Of a stretch of DNA of 64,000 nucleotides, positions 46,540-58,372 are shown one piece after another. The notes under the pieces are model-generated. The model did not search any database, had not been told where the DNA came from, and saw nothing but the letters and a program-made list of their open reading frames with translations. Location: contig OX578140.1 in the NCBI GenBank assembly GCA_951213105.1, positions 33,902,941-33,966,940 of the forward strand. The letters are read 5' to 3'. Positions within the stretch are counted from its first letter, which is position 1; each line of letters begins with the position of its first letter. Both the position numbers and the translations under genes were made by a program. The DNA comes from Amaurobius ferox. Its lineage: Eukaryota > Arthropoda > Arachnida > Araneae > Amaurobiidae.

Positions 46540-48203
46540 AAATGTAATTAAACGTGTAAGCAGTTCACCAAATAAGAGTTAAGGAGTTCAAATATTTGGG
46601 TTCACTTGTTACTGATAAAATCATGAGATTAAGCTAGAAATTAGAGCAATAATTTCTGCTGGAAACAGATGTTATTTTGCTTTACAGAAACTTTTGAGGT
46701 CAAGCTATGTAAATATTAAACTGAAAATACATATCTATAAAGTGATAATAAGACCTATAATATAAGATAATAATATCTATAAAGTGATAATAATTGTTCT
46801 ATACGGATCGGAGACTTGGACTTTAATTAAAAGAGATACTGATCTTTTAGGAATATGGGAAAGAAAAATTCTTTTTTGGAGCAAGAATTTTGAAGCAAGA
46901 GAATTTTTGGAGCAATATGTGAAGATGGACATTGGGGGAGTAGAACAAATAGAGAGGTTTATGAGATATATAAAGAGATTGATATTGTTACAACTATAAG
47001 GAAAAAAATCTGATGTGGGCAACACATGACTTTCCTTATATAATGTAATGAATTTACTACTTTTACAGTAAAAAAATAGGTTTTTCTTATAGTAGATACT
47101 AATATTCTTTCCAAGATATTGAATTTTCGACAATTAGTCGTCATTTTTATTGATTAAGCGTCATATTTATCCATTTGGCGAGATTTTCGTTAATTTGGCA
47201 ACATTTCAAAAAGTCGCCAAGTTGGCGACATTCCACCAAATTTGTCGCCAAAATCTCGCCAAGCGTTATGGACGAGGAAATAAGTTATCTTACAGCAGAT
47301 AAATGACTATTGGCGTTCAAATACAAAAGTATTACTCAAAGTATCTTTTTTCATGAATGGAACGAGCTAGATCCACTAGAATAATGTCACCCAATTTATC
47401 GCATGGTATTATATATGAAAAGTGAACATGTTTCTCAATAGGAAATATTTTTTTTATATTTTATATGACTTTTTGATAATTTTTTTTTTAAAAATGTGCA
47501 ATATCTCGAGAACGGTTCATGTTAGCGTTCTAAAATTTATGTCAATCGTTTTCTAATGAAAAATTACATAAGAAATGTCTATTTGCGCAACTTTATTAGT
47601 GGTTTTGATTTTTTGACGATTTTTTCAAAATTTCATTCGAATATTTAGGGGGATTCTGAACATTCTATTGCGTATAAAAGCAATAGGCTTCCAGTGTTTA
47701 CGGATTGTGATTTTTGTACCAAATTTGGTTCGAATCGGTCGATTCGTTCGTCAGTTATCGTCTCCACAGACTCACTGACACACACACACACGCACACATA
47801 CTTTCACACATACACACACACACACATGCACACACAGACATCACTTCAAAAATGTTCGATTTGTGATCAGGGATGCTTGAAACGTGCTCTCCCGTCGAAA
47901 ACTCGAATTCGAATTTTCGACCCCGTCACAATACTTTCCTTATACATTATGTATATAAGGAAAGTAAAAAGAATTCAATGGCTTGGACACGTGATGAGGA
48001 TGGAGGAGAGGAGAGTTACTAGAAGGCTTTTGGAGGGAAACCCCAGGAGGGTCAAGATCCCGAGGAAGGCCTAGGGTCAGATGGAAGGAGCAGGCAGAGG
48101 AGGTTTTGAAATTGCTTGGTATTAGCAATTATAAGAGGAAAGCGGCCAATAGAAAGGAATGGTCAAAAATCTTAAAGGAGGTCAAGGCCCTACAAGGGCT
48201 GTA
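46540..48203 (+). pseudogene. LINE (non-LTR retrotransposon) C-terminal region, split
   Basis: First piece 46540-47001: VKEFKYLGSLVTD, then VLYGSETWTLIKRDTDLL and IWERKILFW, the post-RT domain found in arthropod endonuclease/RT LINEs. Second piece 47966-48203: KRIQWLGHVMRMEERR, LLEGNPRR, a GRP.VRWKEQ segment and KEWSKILKEVKALQGL, then a stop and a short GATGATGA tail, the true 3' end of the element. Between them sits family B copy B5 (47002-47965). Frames are also shifted within each piece. Everything upstream (endonuclease, RT palm) is missing: 5' truncation, as is usual for LINEs. Clade not determined. Confidence 0.85.
47002..47965 (-). repeat. Family B repeat, copy B5, inserted in the LINE
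   Basis: Complete minus copy from the 3' signature (ATCTGATGTGGGCAACACAT) to the head palindrome (ending AAGGAAAGT at 47965), with a long CA/TG tract at 47777-47838. It interrupts LINE coding sequence, which gives its outer borders. Confidence 0.88.
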
Positions 48204-48317
48204 GTACCATGATGATGAGTCCACCAAATGCTGAATGAACGAAGTAAGAATTAATCTTTTAGTTGAGTTGCCACTGTCCAGATAAATACCGATAGTATTA
48301 AATTATAATATTTCTTT

Positions 48318-48485
48318 GAAAACAGCAGGCATAGGGAAATTAGATGACTACAGTTGTTTCAAGGACATTTTGACGCTGAGAAACAACTGAGGGAATCTGT
48401 TTGAAGTCTTTTAAGTTGTTCTCAGGAAAAAGCCTTAAAACTTCCTTGAAACAATTGTAGTCACCAAATTTCCCTATACCCCTGC
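48318..48485. repeat. 168-bp hairpin element
   Basis: The left half (GCAGGCATAGGGAAATTAGA...) is the complement of the right half (...AAATTTCCCTATACCCCTGC) almost to the centre (CTGAGAAACAACT / AGTTGTTCTCAG). TTTCTTT lies on both sides (48311-48317, 48486-48492), a possible target duplication. No frame. Confidence 0.7.
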
Positions 48486-48595
48486 TTTCTTTAAGTTAGA
48501 ATTAAGAATTATATTAGCAGAAGCATCAATTTTACTTATTGTGAAATACTGGCAGCCTAACTTAAACGAATTAAACATTTTAAACTATATATTTG

Positions 48596-48860
48596 CTCTT
48601 TCATACTATATAATATAATATAGAGAAAGTATTGCTTTCACGAAAATTTTTCGAATTCGATATTTTGATGGCAATATATGTTTTAAGACCTCCTAAACAC
48701 GTTTTTACTAGGGGGGATGATGTCCGTCTGTCTATCAGATGTCTGTGGCAGATTTTCATGAAACTTTATATCCGGCTTTGTTATCATTTTTTTTAAATTT
48801 CGAGTGAAAATTTCGGATTTGTAACAGACATAAATATTTCAAAGTTTCAAATCTTGCTCC
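48596..48860 (+). repeat. Family C repeat, copy C3 with its own head
   Basis: Head ATACTATATAATATAATATA then GAGAAAGTATTGCTTTCACG, parallel to the family B head, then the C body through GATTTTCATGAAACTTTATA. Confidence 0.6.
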
Positions 48861-51800
48861 CAATGCAGAAATGTAGAAAATCCATCCTTATATGTGGATT
48901 TGCAGATTCCGATGGTCTGGGCTAAATAGTGAGTAAATATGAAGTCTGTGGCTTGGGGAAAGTGATTTTGTGAGTTAACATAGCTGAGTATAAATTTGTA
49001 GCACATATTTGTTTTTCCCTACTCGCGAAATTATTGACTATTGTTCTTATAAACGATTCCAAAGGAGAAATATATGTGCCTGTAATAGTTATTTCCCAGT
49101 GATAATGCTGCTTGACATTGGAAAGCATCCTATATACGAATTTTATGACTTACTCAAAATCATAAAAGTTAGTATTTCATGGGTAATGTTCCAAGGGGTA
49201 CATTAGATAATTTAATGTAGTACTTTTTCTTCTTTTCCATTTATTACTCTTAGTGTAATTTATTGAACAGCATAAGTTTTTATGTCAGTAATTCTCATGA
49301 AAAGGCTTTCCTAAAATCCATAATACAAAATAAAATAAAAATTAACATACAGCAGAGCTTTAAAATCCTCAACTATGTATTTAGGGAACAAAACTGTCAA
49401 AGACAGGATTAGAGTTAAGCGTACTCTGGTTTTGCAGCATGGAAGCTTAAACTCTTTTCAATGAAGGTCGTTCTGAAATAGGACGTTTTTTAAAGTTATT
49501 CTTTGCTTTCTTGAAGCATTTGTTAGATGCTTCTTTTCAATAAATATAAAGCTAAAATAAGCCACTTTAATGTATTTTTATCTTCTCCTTCTTTAAATGC
49601 TATTTTAAATTAAACGAGATACTTTTTCTGTTTAAAATAATTTTCAAACTTAGTCAAAACTTTTTCCTGAAATTTTGAAATAATTTTGAATACTTACTTT
49701 GCAATTTCAATTATTCAGCTTATAATGGATTTTTTAAAGATAGCTTAAATAGAACAGCTGATTCTAACCTCTTTCGAATGGCAAGTACCTTTCATATACG
49801 GATAACTTAAGTACTGTAAGTACTGTCATGCAATGAGAATATTTAGAAGCATGTATTTTAAAACCTTCATTTTCCAGGATCAGAACTATCTCCAATGTTC
49901 TACAATATAACTTTCTCAGTGTTGCTAGCTTAGCTATTTTATGTCTGGATTTAGCCATTTTTTGAAATGTTTAGACGACTGAACCTAGTCATAAAATCAA
50001 TGACGTATTCATAAAGGGGGGCCGGTGGGTGAGAACCCTCCCCCCCCCCCCCCCCCGAAATGAAATTTCTGGATACGTTCTTGCCTGTGCTCTCGTGTTT
50101 TCTCGTTGAATTGTGATCCAGTATCAATTTAGTAAATTTTTAGTTTTTTTCAAACTTTTTGTGGGGATTGAAAGTTCGCTATACTTTGGACCCCCCACCC
50201 CCATCCCTCCGAAATGAAATTTCATTTCTGGATACGTCCTTGCATAAAATGGCTACGTTTTTAATTACTTGTAATGTACATCTGTCTATATATGGATTCT
50301 AGCAATTTTTTGTTATAATTTTGGCCATATTTCATCCAACCTTGAACTTTCTGTCCTTTAAAGTCGTGGGTGTAGGGTTTCTGTATTATTCATCTAAACA
50401 AAAATGGGCCTCATTTTGAGTATGTTCAAAACTAAATATACGCATTGTTTAATAAAAATTACTTTCCACCTTTATTCTTTTCTCTAGCAATGTTCATAAA
50501 CTGGAGGCTAATGTTGTACAAAGGTCCAAATATAAATCCTGTAACGAACCAGCTGGATGACAATATTTCTTCTAAGGAAAGATGATGTTAGATATTACCT
50601 GATAGGGTGACGGATAGTGTAAGGGGGTGGTAGTGCATCTTGTTTCTCAGTGTATTTTGTCAAGAACCGAATTCGATAACTGATTCCGCCTTTAGTTGAG
50701 AATTTTAAGTGAATGAAATTTTCAATAAAATATACTTTTAAAGTTAAAGTCAGATTTGGATATAATTAAAAGTTGTGGTCAATATTAGACATAAATTAGC
50801 CGCTGAAAAATATAATTGGTTCGAGTCAGGAATCGAACTCTGATCTCTTGAATTGCACAAACATTTTCTGCGCACTAAAACACAATTACCATGAAAGGAA
50901 TTATTTGAAATACTTTGCATACTTCCAGTAGCGTAGCATGAGATTTTGACTGGGGAGGCTGAATATTTTGCAAAAAATTTGGTATTGCAAGTGAAATTTG
51001 TATTGGAATTCTCATTTTCATAAGTTTTATTCCAAGTTTTATTTATTGGCGAATAAAATAAAATAATTTTACATGAAAAGGCAAAGGGTGGATGAAATTT
51101 TAAAATGTTACCTATGTGTGAGACCAGGAATCATGTAGACAGTTTTATATGTGGATTTATGATATCTAGCAGGCTAAAGAATGGCATCTGACTGCAAGAC
51201 GCTAATGTATTGCAGCTCTGACCCGAGAGGTCAGCAAGTGTCATAAATAAGGGGCCTTCAAGTACAGGTTGGTGTGGTGAGGTGAATTTTACACATAAAT
51301 ACAATAAATATTAAACACTTAAATACATTACCGATACTCGCCAAATAGTTCCACCAGGCTCAAGCGCGTTAAAGTATAGTGGGGTCCGATTGGACCTAAG
51401 TACATTGCGTTTGCTGAAACAATTAATCACTCCCTTTTTTGAGGCCACTTAACAATTTATTTAACATGAAATCTCAATTCAAACATTAAATACAAAATAC
51501 ACAATTACAAATGAGTTCATAATTTACCTAAGCTTGACCTCAGGGTGCACAGTTTATTTTGCATTAATTTGCATATTTATCTTATTTATCATCCCAACTT
51601 GTAATTAATTACTTTTTTGTTAAGAATACAATATATATATATATTCAATTTTGCAAATCTCCCATTTAGCATGACTTTGCCCTTACCTTATTGGCTCACA
51701 CAAATTAAGCTTAAACATTCATATACACATTTTAAATCAATATATAATTCTCATACCTTCATTACATACGAACTCCACTGAGTGCTGTAGCTGACCTCTG

Positions 51801-52129
51801 CACGTTGGAATGGGTGGCACGATTAATTGAAGTTTGGTTCATTTATTTGAATAGTTCATGGAAAACACTACCAGTCTAAGAAACACGGTTGCGTATCATC
51901 AGGTGACGAACATTTTTTGCCAAGTATTATTTTGGAGATGGGCACACTGTCCACATTCCTTCTCCTCCTCTCAACATCGGCTTAGTCCCAGTGGCTCTTG
52001 AGTGAGCATGCGTACAGGTTTTACCGAAGTTTACGATCAGATATTTTGTAGAGATTGTCTGCTGCTTAGGAGCGCGGAATCGATGCTCCACAAACACTCC
52101 GTACGCGCAATACTACAGTTACCACGGCT
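48861..52129. other. Mostly unassigned DNA with a C17 run and a tRNA-like relic
   Basis: 50040-50056 is a run of 17 C after AAAGGGGGGCC; the following GAAATGAAATTTCTGGATAC recurs at about 50210. 50815-50895 on minus has GAGTTCGATTCCTGACTCG (B-box-like) and a weak A box, a SINE or tRNA relic. No coding region supported. Confidence 0.4.
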
Positions 52130-52760
52130 TAAATGCAGCTAAAGGAGCAAAGGTCCTACACCGCGCCGTTTTGGTGGTAGAGCTGTGTGTACTGCAACCA
52201 ATTAAAAACATGACGACATTCTTCCATTTTCTGGTCGCCACCGCCCGAAGAAAATGCGCCCTCGCGCTGAGTTAGGATCGGCTCGTCTTGGCTACGAGTC
52301 GCCTTCTTTACCGGACTCACTACGTCGGCTCCTCGGCAAAGGCATTTGCCGCCCGAGATAGGGACCGCGGATGCCGGGTCAGAGATGCATCAAAATGCAT
52401 GCCGGATCGGACTTCACAAAACCACAAGTGCCACGCACTTGGAGTGCTCTCTACTCGAGCTCAGAAAAGCAACTGACGATTTTTTTTTACATTTCTAAAA
52501 CTTCAGAATTTTAAAACAAGGGGAGCGACAAAAATACAGGGAGGAAGTCCCCCACTTCCCATTTGCTGTTTCCCAAGCGCAATAAAAAAGGCGGTCCAAA
52601 AATGCTTCACACCATTGGTTTTTGAAGCGACGCTCATTTTTTATGCGCTCCACTCAAACACAAGAACCAGAGGGCTTCAAAATTCAGGGTGGTCCAAAGG
52701 ACCGGAGCCCGACGCGAGCCACACCTGACAGGGCTATAAATTTTCAGAGATTTGTAGCTC
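52130..52760. other. GC- and CpG-rich island
   Basis: Far richer in G, C and CpG than the rest of the window. It holds GCAACCAATTA (52194) and GGGCTATAAATTTT (52730), a CCAAT and a TATA-like motif in plus order, and a 62-codon frame (52288-52476) that I do not recognise. It may be a host promoter or first exon, or the LTR of an unrecognised element. Confidence 0.4.
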
Positions 52761-54200
52761 AACTTTGACATTTATGCTGCAATTAATTCTCCAAATATTT
52801 ACAATCCATGTCAGTGAGCACACAACCCAACGGCGCCAAAAAATCCCAATTCCGTCTGTGCAAAGGCCTAGCTATCTACATAAATCACAAACATTGTATT
52901 CATTTCACTTACATTACATCTTCCCTTTTTTCCCAGGGTTACGTATAAAATATGTGATCATCATATCACAGTTGGGTCGAACCAGAGCAGTTACTGGAGG
53001 TTAAAAGAAAAACCAATGGATTGGTTAAAAGCTTTGTATTCTTTTTATATTTCAGCACCACACTATGTAAGATGAACAAGATATAATATTTTAAATGTTT
53101 TCTTATTTCAAAATTAGATGACTTTTACAATCATTTTATTAAATATGAAGTCATGGTCGCCCATAGAGGAGATAAAGGGGGGGGGGGGTCACACTCCCCC
53201 TTGGACATTCAATATAATAAAGGCGAGCATTAAGCATGTCGATGTTGTACATTATGTGCTTGAGAGTTTCCTCTCCCCCCTCCCCCGGAAAAAGTTTTAG
53301 CGGCGCATATGTATGAAGTAGAAATATATTAGAATATTATTAACAAGTGATAGAAAAGTATACCAGTTTTATAAATATAAACAGCTAGAACTACTAACAA
53401 AATAAAGCAATTCCAAGGAGTGCACTGAAAATGGGTGAGAAATATATCTAGAACATAAGCTTAGTTGAAAATCACTGTAGTCAACAATGTTCTTAAAAAT
53501 TTTTGCATTTCAATTATTTACAAATACTATACTTTGGAAACTTAAAAATATCTTAACCACAATATGCTAAAAATCCGCTAGAAAATTATCAATGGCTTTC
53601 TTTAACTGAAATTCTCGTGCAACCTGATTTTTAAAGAGAAATCAGACTTATTCTTTCTAAAACTCCCAAATACGCTAACGGATGTTTCGCAATATTGTTG
53701 CTGTGAATAAGTGTACTTCCCAAACTACTTAAGTTTAATGGTAGTCAATATTAGTGTGTTTCTTCTTCTTGATATTTTTTAAATTTAGGTGAATGTCATG
53801 TTATTCGTGGAAAATGCCTCATATTTTTTAGTAATACATATGACTTTTTTCTACGAAGATTAATTAATAGAACCATTTTCGACCCAAAATGAGCCTTGCC
53901 CAAGAAATTTTCTTTCATAAAACGTCACGTCTCATGTCCAATCATTGTTTAAGTTACGCTGTTTAAAAGGGATTGAAAATTATAAGAAGTAATTGCCGCA
54001 CCTTTCTGGAAGCTAGCTTATAGTTCTCTCTTCTTTGCCAGAGTGGAGTTTACAGTTGAGCGGTCTTAACACCATGCTTTTTTCAATGCACCGTAAGGGC
54101 TAAATGAGTTCAGCTTCTAGAACTTCATTTTAATGGAAAAAATGCTTTGAAACGTGTCATTTTAAGTAAGTAAAATGCAACAGTTTTCTAAAAGAGTATA
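52761..54200. other. Nothing recognised apart from G/C runs
   Basis: G12 run at 53176-53187 with CCCCCTT 10 bases later; CTCCCCCCTCCCCC at 53272. No gene. Confidence 0.4.
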
Positions 54201-54202
54201 TA

Positions 54203-55106
54203 CAGGGTGTCCAGAATGTTCCGGAACGGCGCAATATCTCGAGAAATATACTTCAAATCAAAAAATAAGAAAACACGTATTCAATATTTTTAGAAAATCT
54301 ATGCAATGATACTAAAATTGACCACCTGCCCCTCCTGGCGGGAAATGGGTTGGGCAACTTTGAAATTTTCAATGGGAACCCCCATTTTTTATTGCAGATT
54401 TGGATTCTCCAGAAAAAATGACATACATTTGACCTACGATTTTTGATTTTTGCTCCCACAAACGGAGCCATAATCGAAAAAAACGGAAGTGGGGTACAAA
54501 CGTTTAAAAATGGAATGTCTCGGGAAATACACTTCGGATAGAAAAATAAAAAATTACGTGTTCAATATTTAAAAAAAAAAACCTATCCGATGATGCTAAA
54601 ATTGACCCTCTCCCCCCACTAACCGTTCACTTCAACGACAACTGTTGACTTCAGTTTAGAAAACGGTTCAAAACTACTTTCACCACTACCCAGGTACAAC
54701 GATGTGGACGTAGTAGTTTTCTGTTCCCTTCGGGATGCTTGATTAACACGAGTCCCCTTGCCTCTCATGATCAGGGTGCTTTTTTCTGTAACTCTTAAAC
54801 GTTAGTGCCCCACTTCCGTTTTTCTCGATTATAGCGCCGTTTGTGGGAGCAAAAGTCAAAAATCATCAAATAGGTCAAATGTATGTAATTTTTTTCTGGA
54901 GAATCCAAATCTGCAATAAAAAATGGGGGTTCCCATTGAAAATTTCAAAGTTGCCCCACCTCCTCCCCCCAGTAAGGGGGGGGGGTCAATTTTGGTATCA
55001 TTGGATAGCTTTTCTAAAAATTTTAAATACGTGTTTTTTTTTTATTTTTGACCCGAAGTGTATTTCTCGAGATATTGCGCCGTTTTGGAACTTTCTGGAC
55101 ACCCTG
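54203..55106. mobile_element. TA-flanked foldback element (CAGGGTGTCC ends)
   Basis: The left arm 54203-54508 and right arm 54793-55106 are inverted copies about 300 bases long, starting CAGGGTGTCCAGAA. TA on both sides (54201-54202, 55107-55108) is the likely target duplication. The centre (54507-54620) holds a third, direct copy of the first 120 bases of the left arm. Frames in the arms (54471-54253 minus, 54843-55130 plus) encode the same peptide only because the arms are copies. Confidence 0.85.
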
Positions 55107-55108
55107 TA

Positions 55109-56329
55109 TATATTTGCAAAGTTATTTTAAAAGTGTAATAAAAGAAAGTATACTTAAATTAGATTTTAAACTGGAGAGGTTCAGCTTCTGAGCTTCAATG
55201 GACGCTACACCACTGCATGCTTCCATTCCAATACATGTCCAGGGAGCGGCTGGAATGCCTTACACTATATCTTTATATTTGTATTTGGGCGCATATATCC
55301 ATTATGTTCCTTAATTTTTGTCGCTCAAAAATCAAACAAAGTCAGGGGTTGAGCCCGGGCCTTCTGGATTATTCTTTGAGTTGCTACCTTCTACACAATT
55401 TCAATCCTGTGAAATGACTAAAATTATCCATAATGTGAGTAGTTTATTGGATTCTGTTTACTTTTATAACATAATTTTGTGTTCGTTTTATTTAAATGAA
55501 ATTAACTTTTTGTTAAACAAAGTTGAGTTTGTTAGATAGGGGAAATTAAATTTAAACTTAGATTTATTTCCTAGGTTTTCTAAATTCAGTTAGATTCAAT
55601 TAAAAAAATTGGGTTTCATTGCACGTCTAGCGTTTTTATTTTAATTAAAGAATTGTCAGACTTGAAGTATTAAATTCCATTTAAGTGTCTCCTACTTCAC
55701 TTTTACTTTGTTCTTTCTACAGCTTTTATCTCGCGGAAGTAAAAATAAAGTAGACGGAAGTCTGGAAGTTTGGAATTCTTAAATAAGTTGGATATGGACG
55801 TGTGGAAGAAGAAATAAAATTCGCTGTTAATGTCAGGATATATTTTTTCCAGCAAACACATTTAGGAAAAAAGTATGTTGTGCCTAGCCTCAACATCCAT
55901 ATTCAAAATATAGTTATTTTCAATAAATAGACTTTTAAGAATTAAAGACCGACAAAATTATGATATTTAACAAATATTTGGAGTATGAGACTCCGCTCGA
56001 CTTTCTCATTCATTCTTATTATATTACTAGCAGATATACCCGACGTTGATCGTGATATCAAATATGTGCTAATTCTGAGCGCATTCATATTTATTGCTAA
56101 AAAATTCTATTTAAATATTAAATGTGGTATTGATATACAAAATTACCTGCGCTGACAAATCGCAAGAATAAAACATTAACTGAATTGATGACAAGATTTA
56201 TTTTCACACAGTTTTTTACTCTGTTGCAGTAATATTTTAAATATACTTGGAGATATATGAATTAAAACATTTTATTTTAAATATTACCGTAATCTTATAT
56301 TCTATGGCTGTAGTTGGTATAAAAATACA
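55109..56329. other. Unassigned DNA
   Basis: 56025-56050 (TTACTAGCAGATATACCCGA) resembles a segment I recall as widespread in arthropod repeats, but the family cannot be named from this. No gene. Confidence 0.35.
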
Positions 56330-57222
56330 AAAAATCTGATATGGGCAGAGCATGGATTTCCTTATATAATGCAATGAATTTACTCCTCTTAAAGTAAAAA
56401 AAAAAATCTAATGTGGGCAGCACATGACTTTTCTTATATAATGCAATGTATTTACTACTTTTACAGTAAAAACAAAATAGGTTATTCTTATAGTAGATAC
56501 TTTTCTTATAATAGATATTTTTCCAAGATATTGAATTTTCGTCAAATAGTCGTTATTTTCATTGATTTAGCGTCATCTCCATCCATTTGGCGACATTTTC
56601 TTTGATTTGGTAACATTTAAAAAAGTCGCCAAGTTGGCAACATTCTGCCAAATTCGTCGCCAAAATCTCGCCAAATTGGATGGAGAAATAATTTATTCTT
56701 ATAGCAGATAAATGACTACTGGCGTTCAAATACAAAAGTATTACTCAAAGTATCTTTTTTCATGAATGGAACGAGCTAGGATCCACGAGAATGATGTCAC
56801 CAAATTTATCACGTGATATTACATATGAAAAGTGAACATGTTTCTCAATAGAAAATATTTTTTAATTTTATATAATTTTTTGATATTTTTTTTAAAAATC
56901 TGCAATTTCTCGAGAACGGTTCATTCTAGCGTTCTAAAATTTATGTCAATTGCTTTCTAATGAAAATTTATCTAAGAAATGTCTATTTGCGTAACTTTAT
57001 TAGAGATTTTGATTTTTTGATGATATTTTCAAAATTTCACTCGAAAATTTAGGGATGTTCTGAAAATTCGATTGTGTATGAAAACAATTTTCACGGATTG
57101 TAATTTGTATACCAAATTTCGTTCGAATAGGTCCATTCGTTCGTCAGTTATCGTCTCCACACACACACACACTTTTAAACAACAAAACTCGAATTCGAAT
57201 TTTCGACCAATAATGTATAAGA
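56330..57222 (-). repeat. Family B repeat, copy B6
   Basis: The 3' terminal unit is present twice (56330-56395 and 56400-56470). The body is complete with the TTGGCGA stem (56585-56680). The head is shortened: after (CA)n it jumps to CTCGAATTCGAATTTTCGAC and ends at about 57222. Confidence 0.75.
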
Positions 57223-57309
57223 TCCACGGTACTGTGAATTGCATATTTGGCGATTTTCTAGATCACAACATGCAATACAATTTCAAATTATCCAATTAAC
57301 ATGTATTAC

Positions 57310-58250
57310 ACACAACTCTAAATTAACAATTATCAATTTTGATAGCATCCTCAATAAGCGATATCGTCCATATAGTAAAATGTTTTAATAATTAATTCGT
57401 ATTTAGGAGCCATTTTCATTAATTTAGCGTCATTTTCGTAATTTTGACGAAATTTTAGTCAATGTGGGGAGAAATAGGGGCAAGTTGATGATACTTTGCT
57501 AGATTATTCGCCAAGTTCGCAAAATAAGTATATCACCGAGTGTTACAGACAAACAGAGAGAAGAGCATTTCTTATATACTAGATTGCAAGCCCGTTATAT
57601 GTCGGAAACCAGAATTTGCGAAATATTACTTCTCATTTAGCGACATTTTTATCAAGTTGGCGCCATTTTTATCATGTTGGCGACATTTTTGTCACTTAGG
57701 GAACATTTAAGAAAGTCGTCAAGTTGACGATGTCCCGCTAAATTTCTCGCCAAGCTTTACGGACGGACGGAGAAATGGGTAACAGTCTATTATGTTTTTT
57801 CGAAGATACTGAACTTTCATTAGTTAATCGTCATTTCATTGATTTAGCGTCAGTTTTATCAATTTGGCGAATTTTTATCAATTGGCTGATATTTTCATCT
57901 ATTTGGCGACATTTAAAAAGTCAATAAGTTGGATATATTTCAAAAGAATCGTCACCAAAATATTATCAAACGTTGAGGACTAGTAAAATAGGTTATTATT
58001 ATAGTACCCTTAGATTATTATATTCTTTCCAAGATTATGAATTTTCATCAATTAGTCGTCATTTTTATTGATTTAGAGTAATTTTTATCAATTTGGTGAA
58101 ATTTTCGTTAATTTGGCAATATTTAAAAATACGCCAAGTTGGCGACAATCCGCCAAATTTGTTGCCAAAATCTCTGCAAGCGTTATGGACGGTGAAATAA
58201 GTTATTTTTATAGCAGATAACTGACTATTGGCCTCCAACTACAAACGTAA
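57310..58250 (-). repeat. Tandem array of family B 3' modules
   Basis: Four diverged, roughly 200-280 base units, each with 'GAATTTTCATCAATTAGTCG-like', GATTTAGCGTCA, repeated TTTGGCGA.ATTTT blocks and an ending 'AC(G)GACGGAGAAAT'. Starts at about 57310, 57590, 57790 and 57990. The 57640-57720 unit holds three TTGGCG(A/C)CATTTTT copies in a row. Confidence 0.6.
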
Positions 58251-58372
58251 TACCTAAAGTATCTTTTGCCATGAATGAAAGGACCTATATCTACGAGAAT
58301 GATGTCACCAAATATATCGCATGACATTAAATATGAAAAGTGAACATATTTCATAATAGTTAATATTTTTTT
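57980..58372 (-). repeat. Family B copy B7, 3' half
   Basis: Matches B5 and B6 up to AGTTAATATTTTTTT at 58372, where family A copy A3 begins. The rest of B7 is at 60475-60931. Confidence 0.75.

Noticed and set aside
50815..50895. Possible minus-strand tRNA gene
   Set aside because: A B-box-like TTCGATT is present but the T-stem does not pair and the A box is poor.
54253..55130. Two frames that encode a shared peptide (WRIQICNKKWGFPLKISKLP)
   Set aside because: They sit in the two arms of the foldback element, so the match is explained by the inverted repeat.
57310..58250. Regularly spaced TTGGCGA blocks resembling a CRISPR-like array
   Set aside because: Units and spacers are both related and diverged, the organism is eukaryotic, and the blocks are part of family B.
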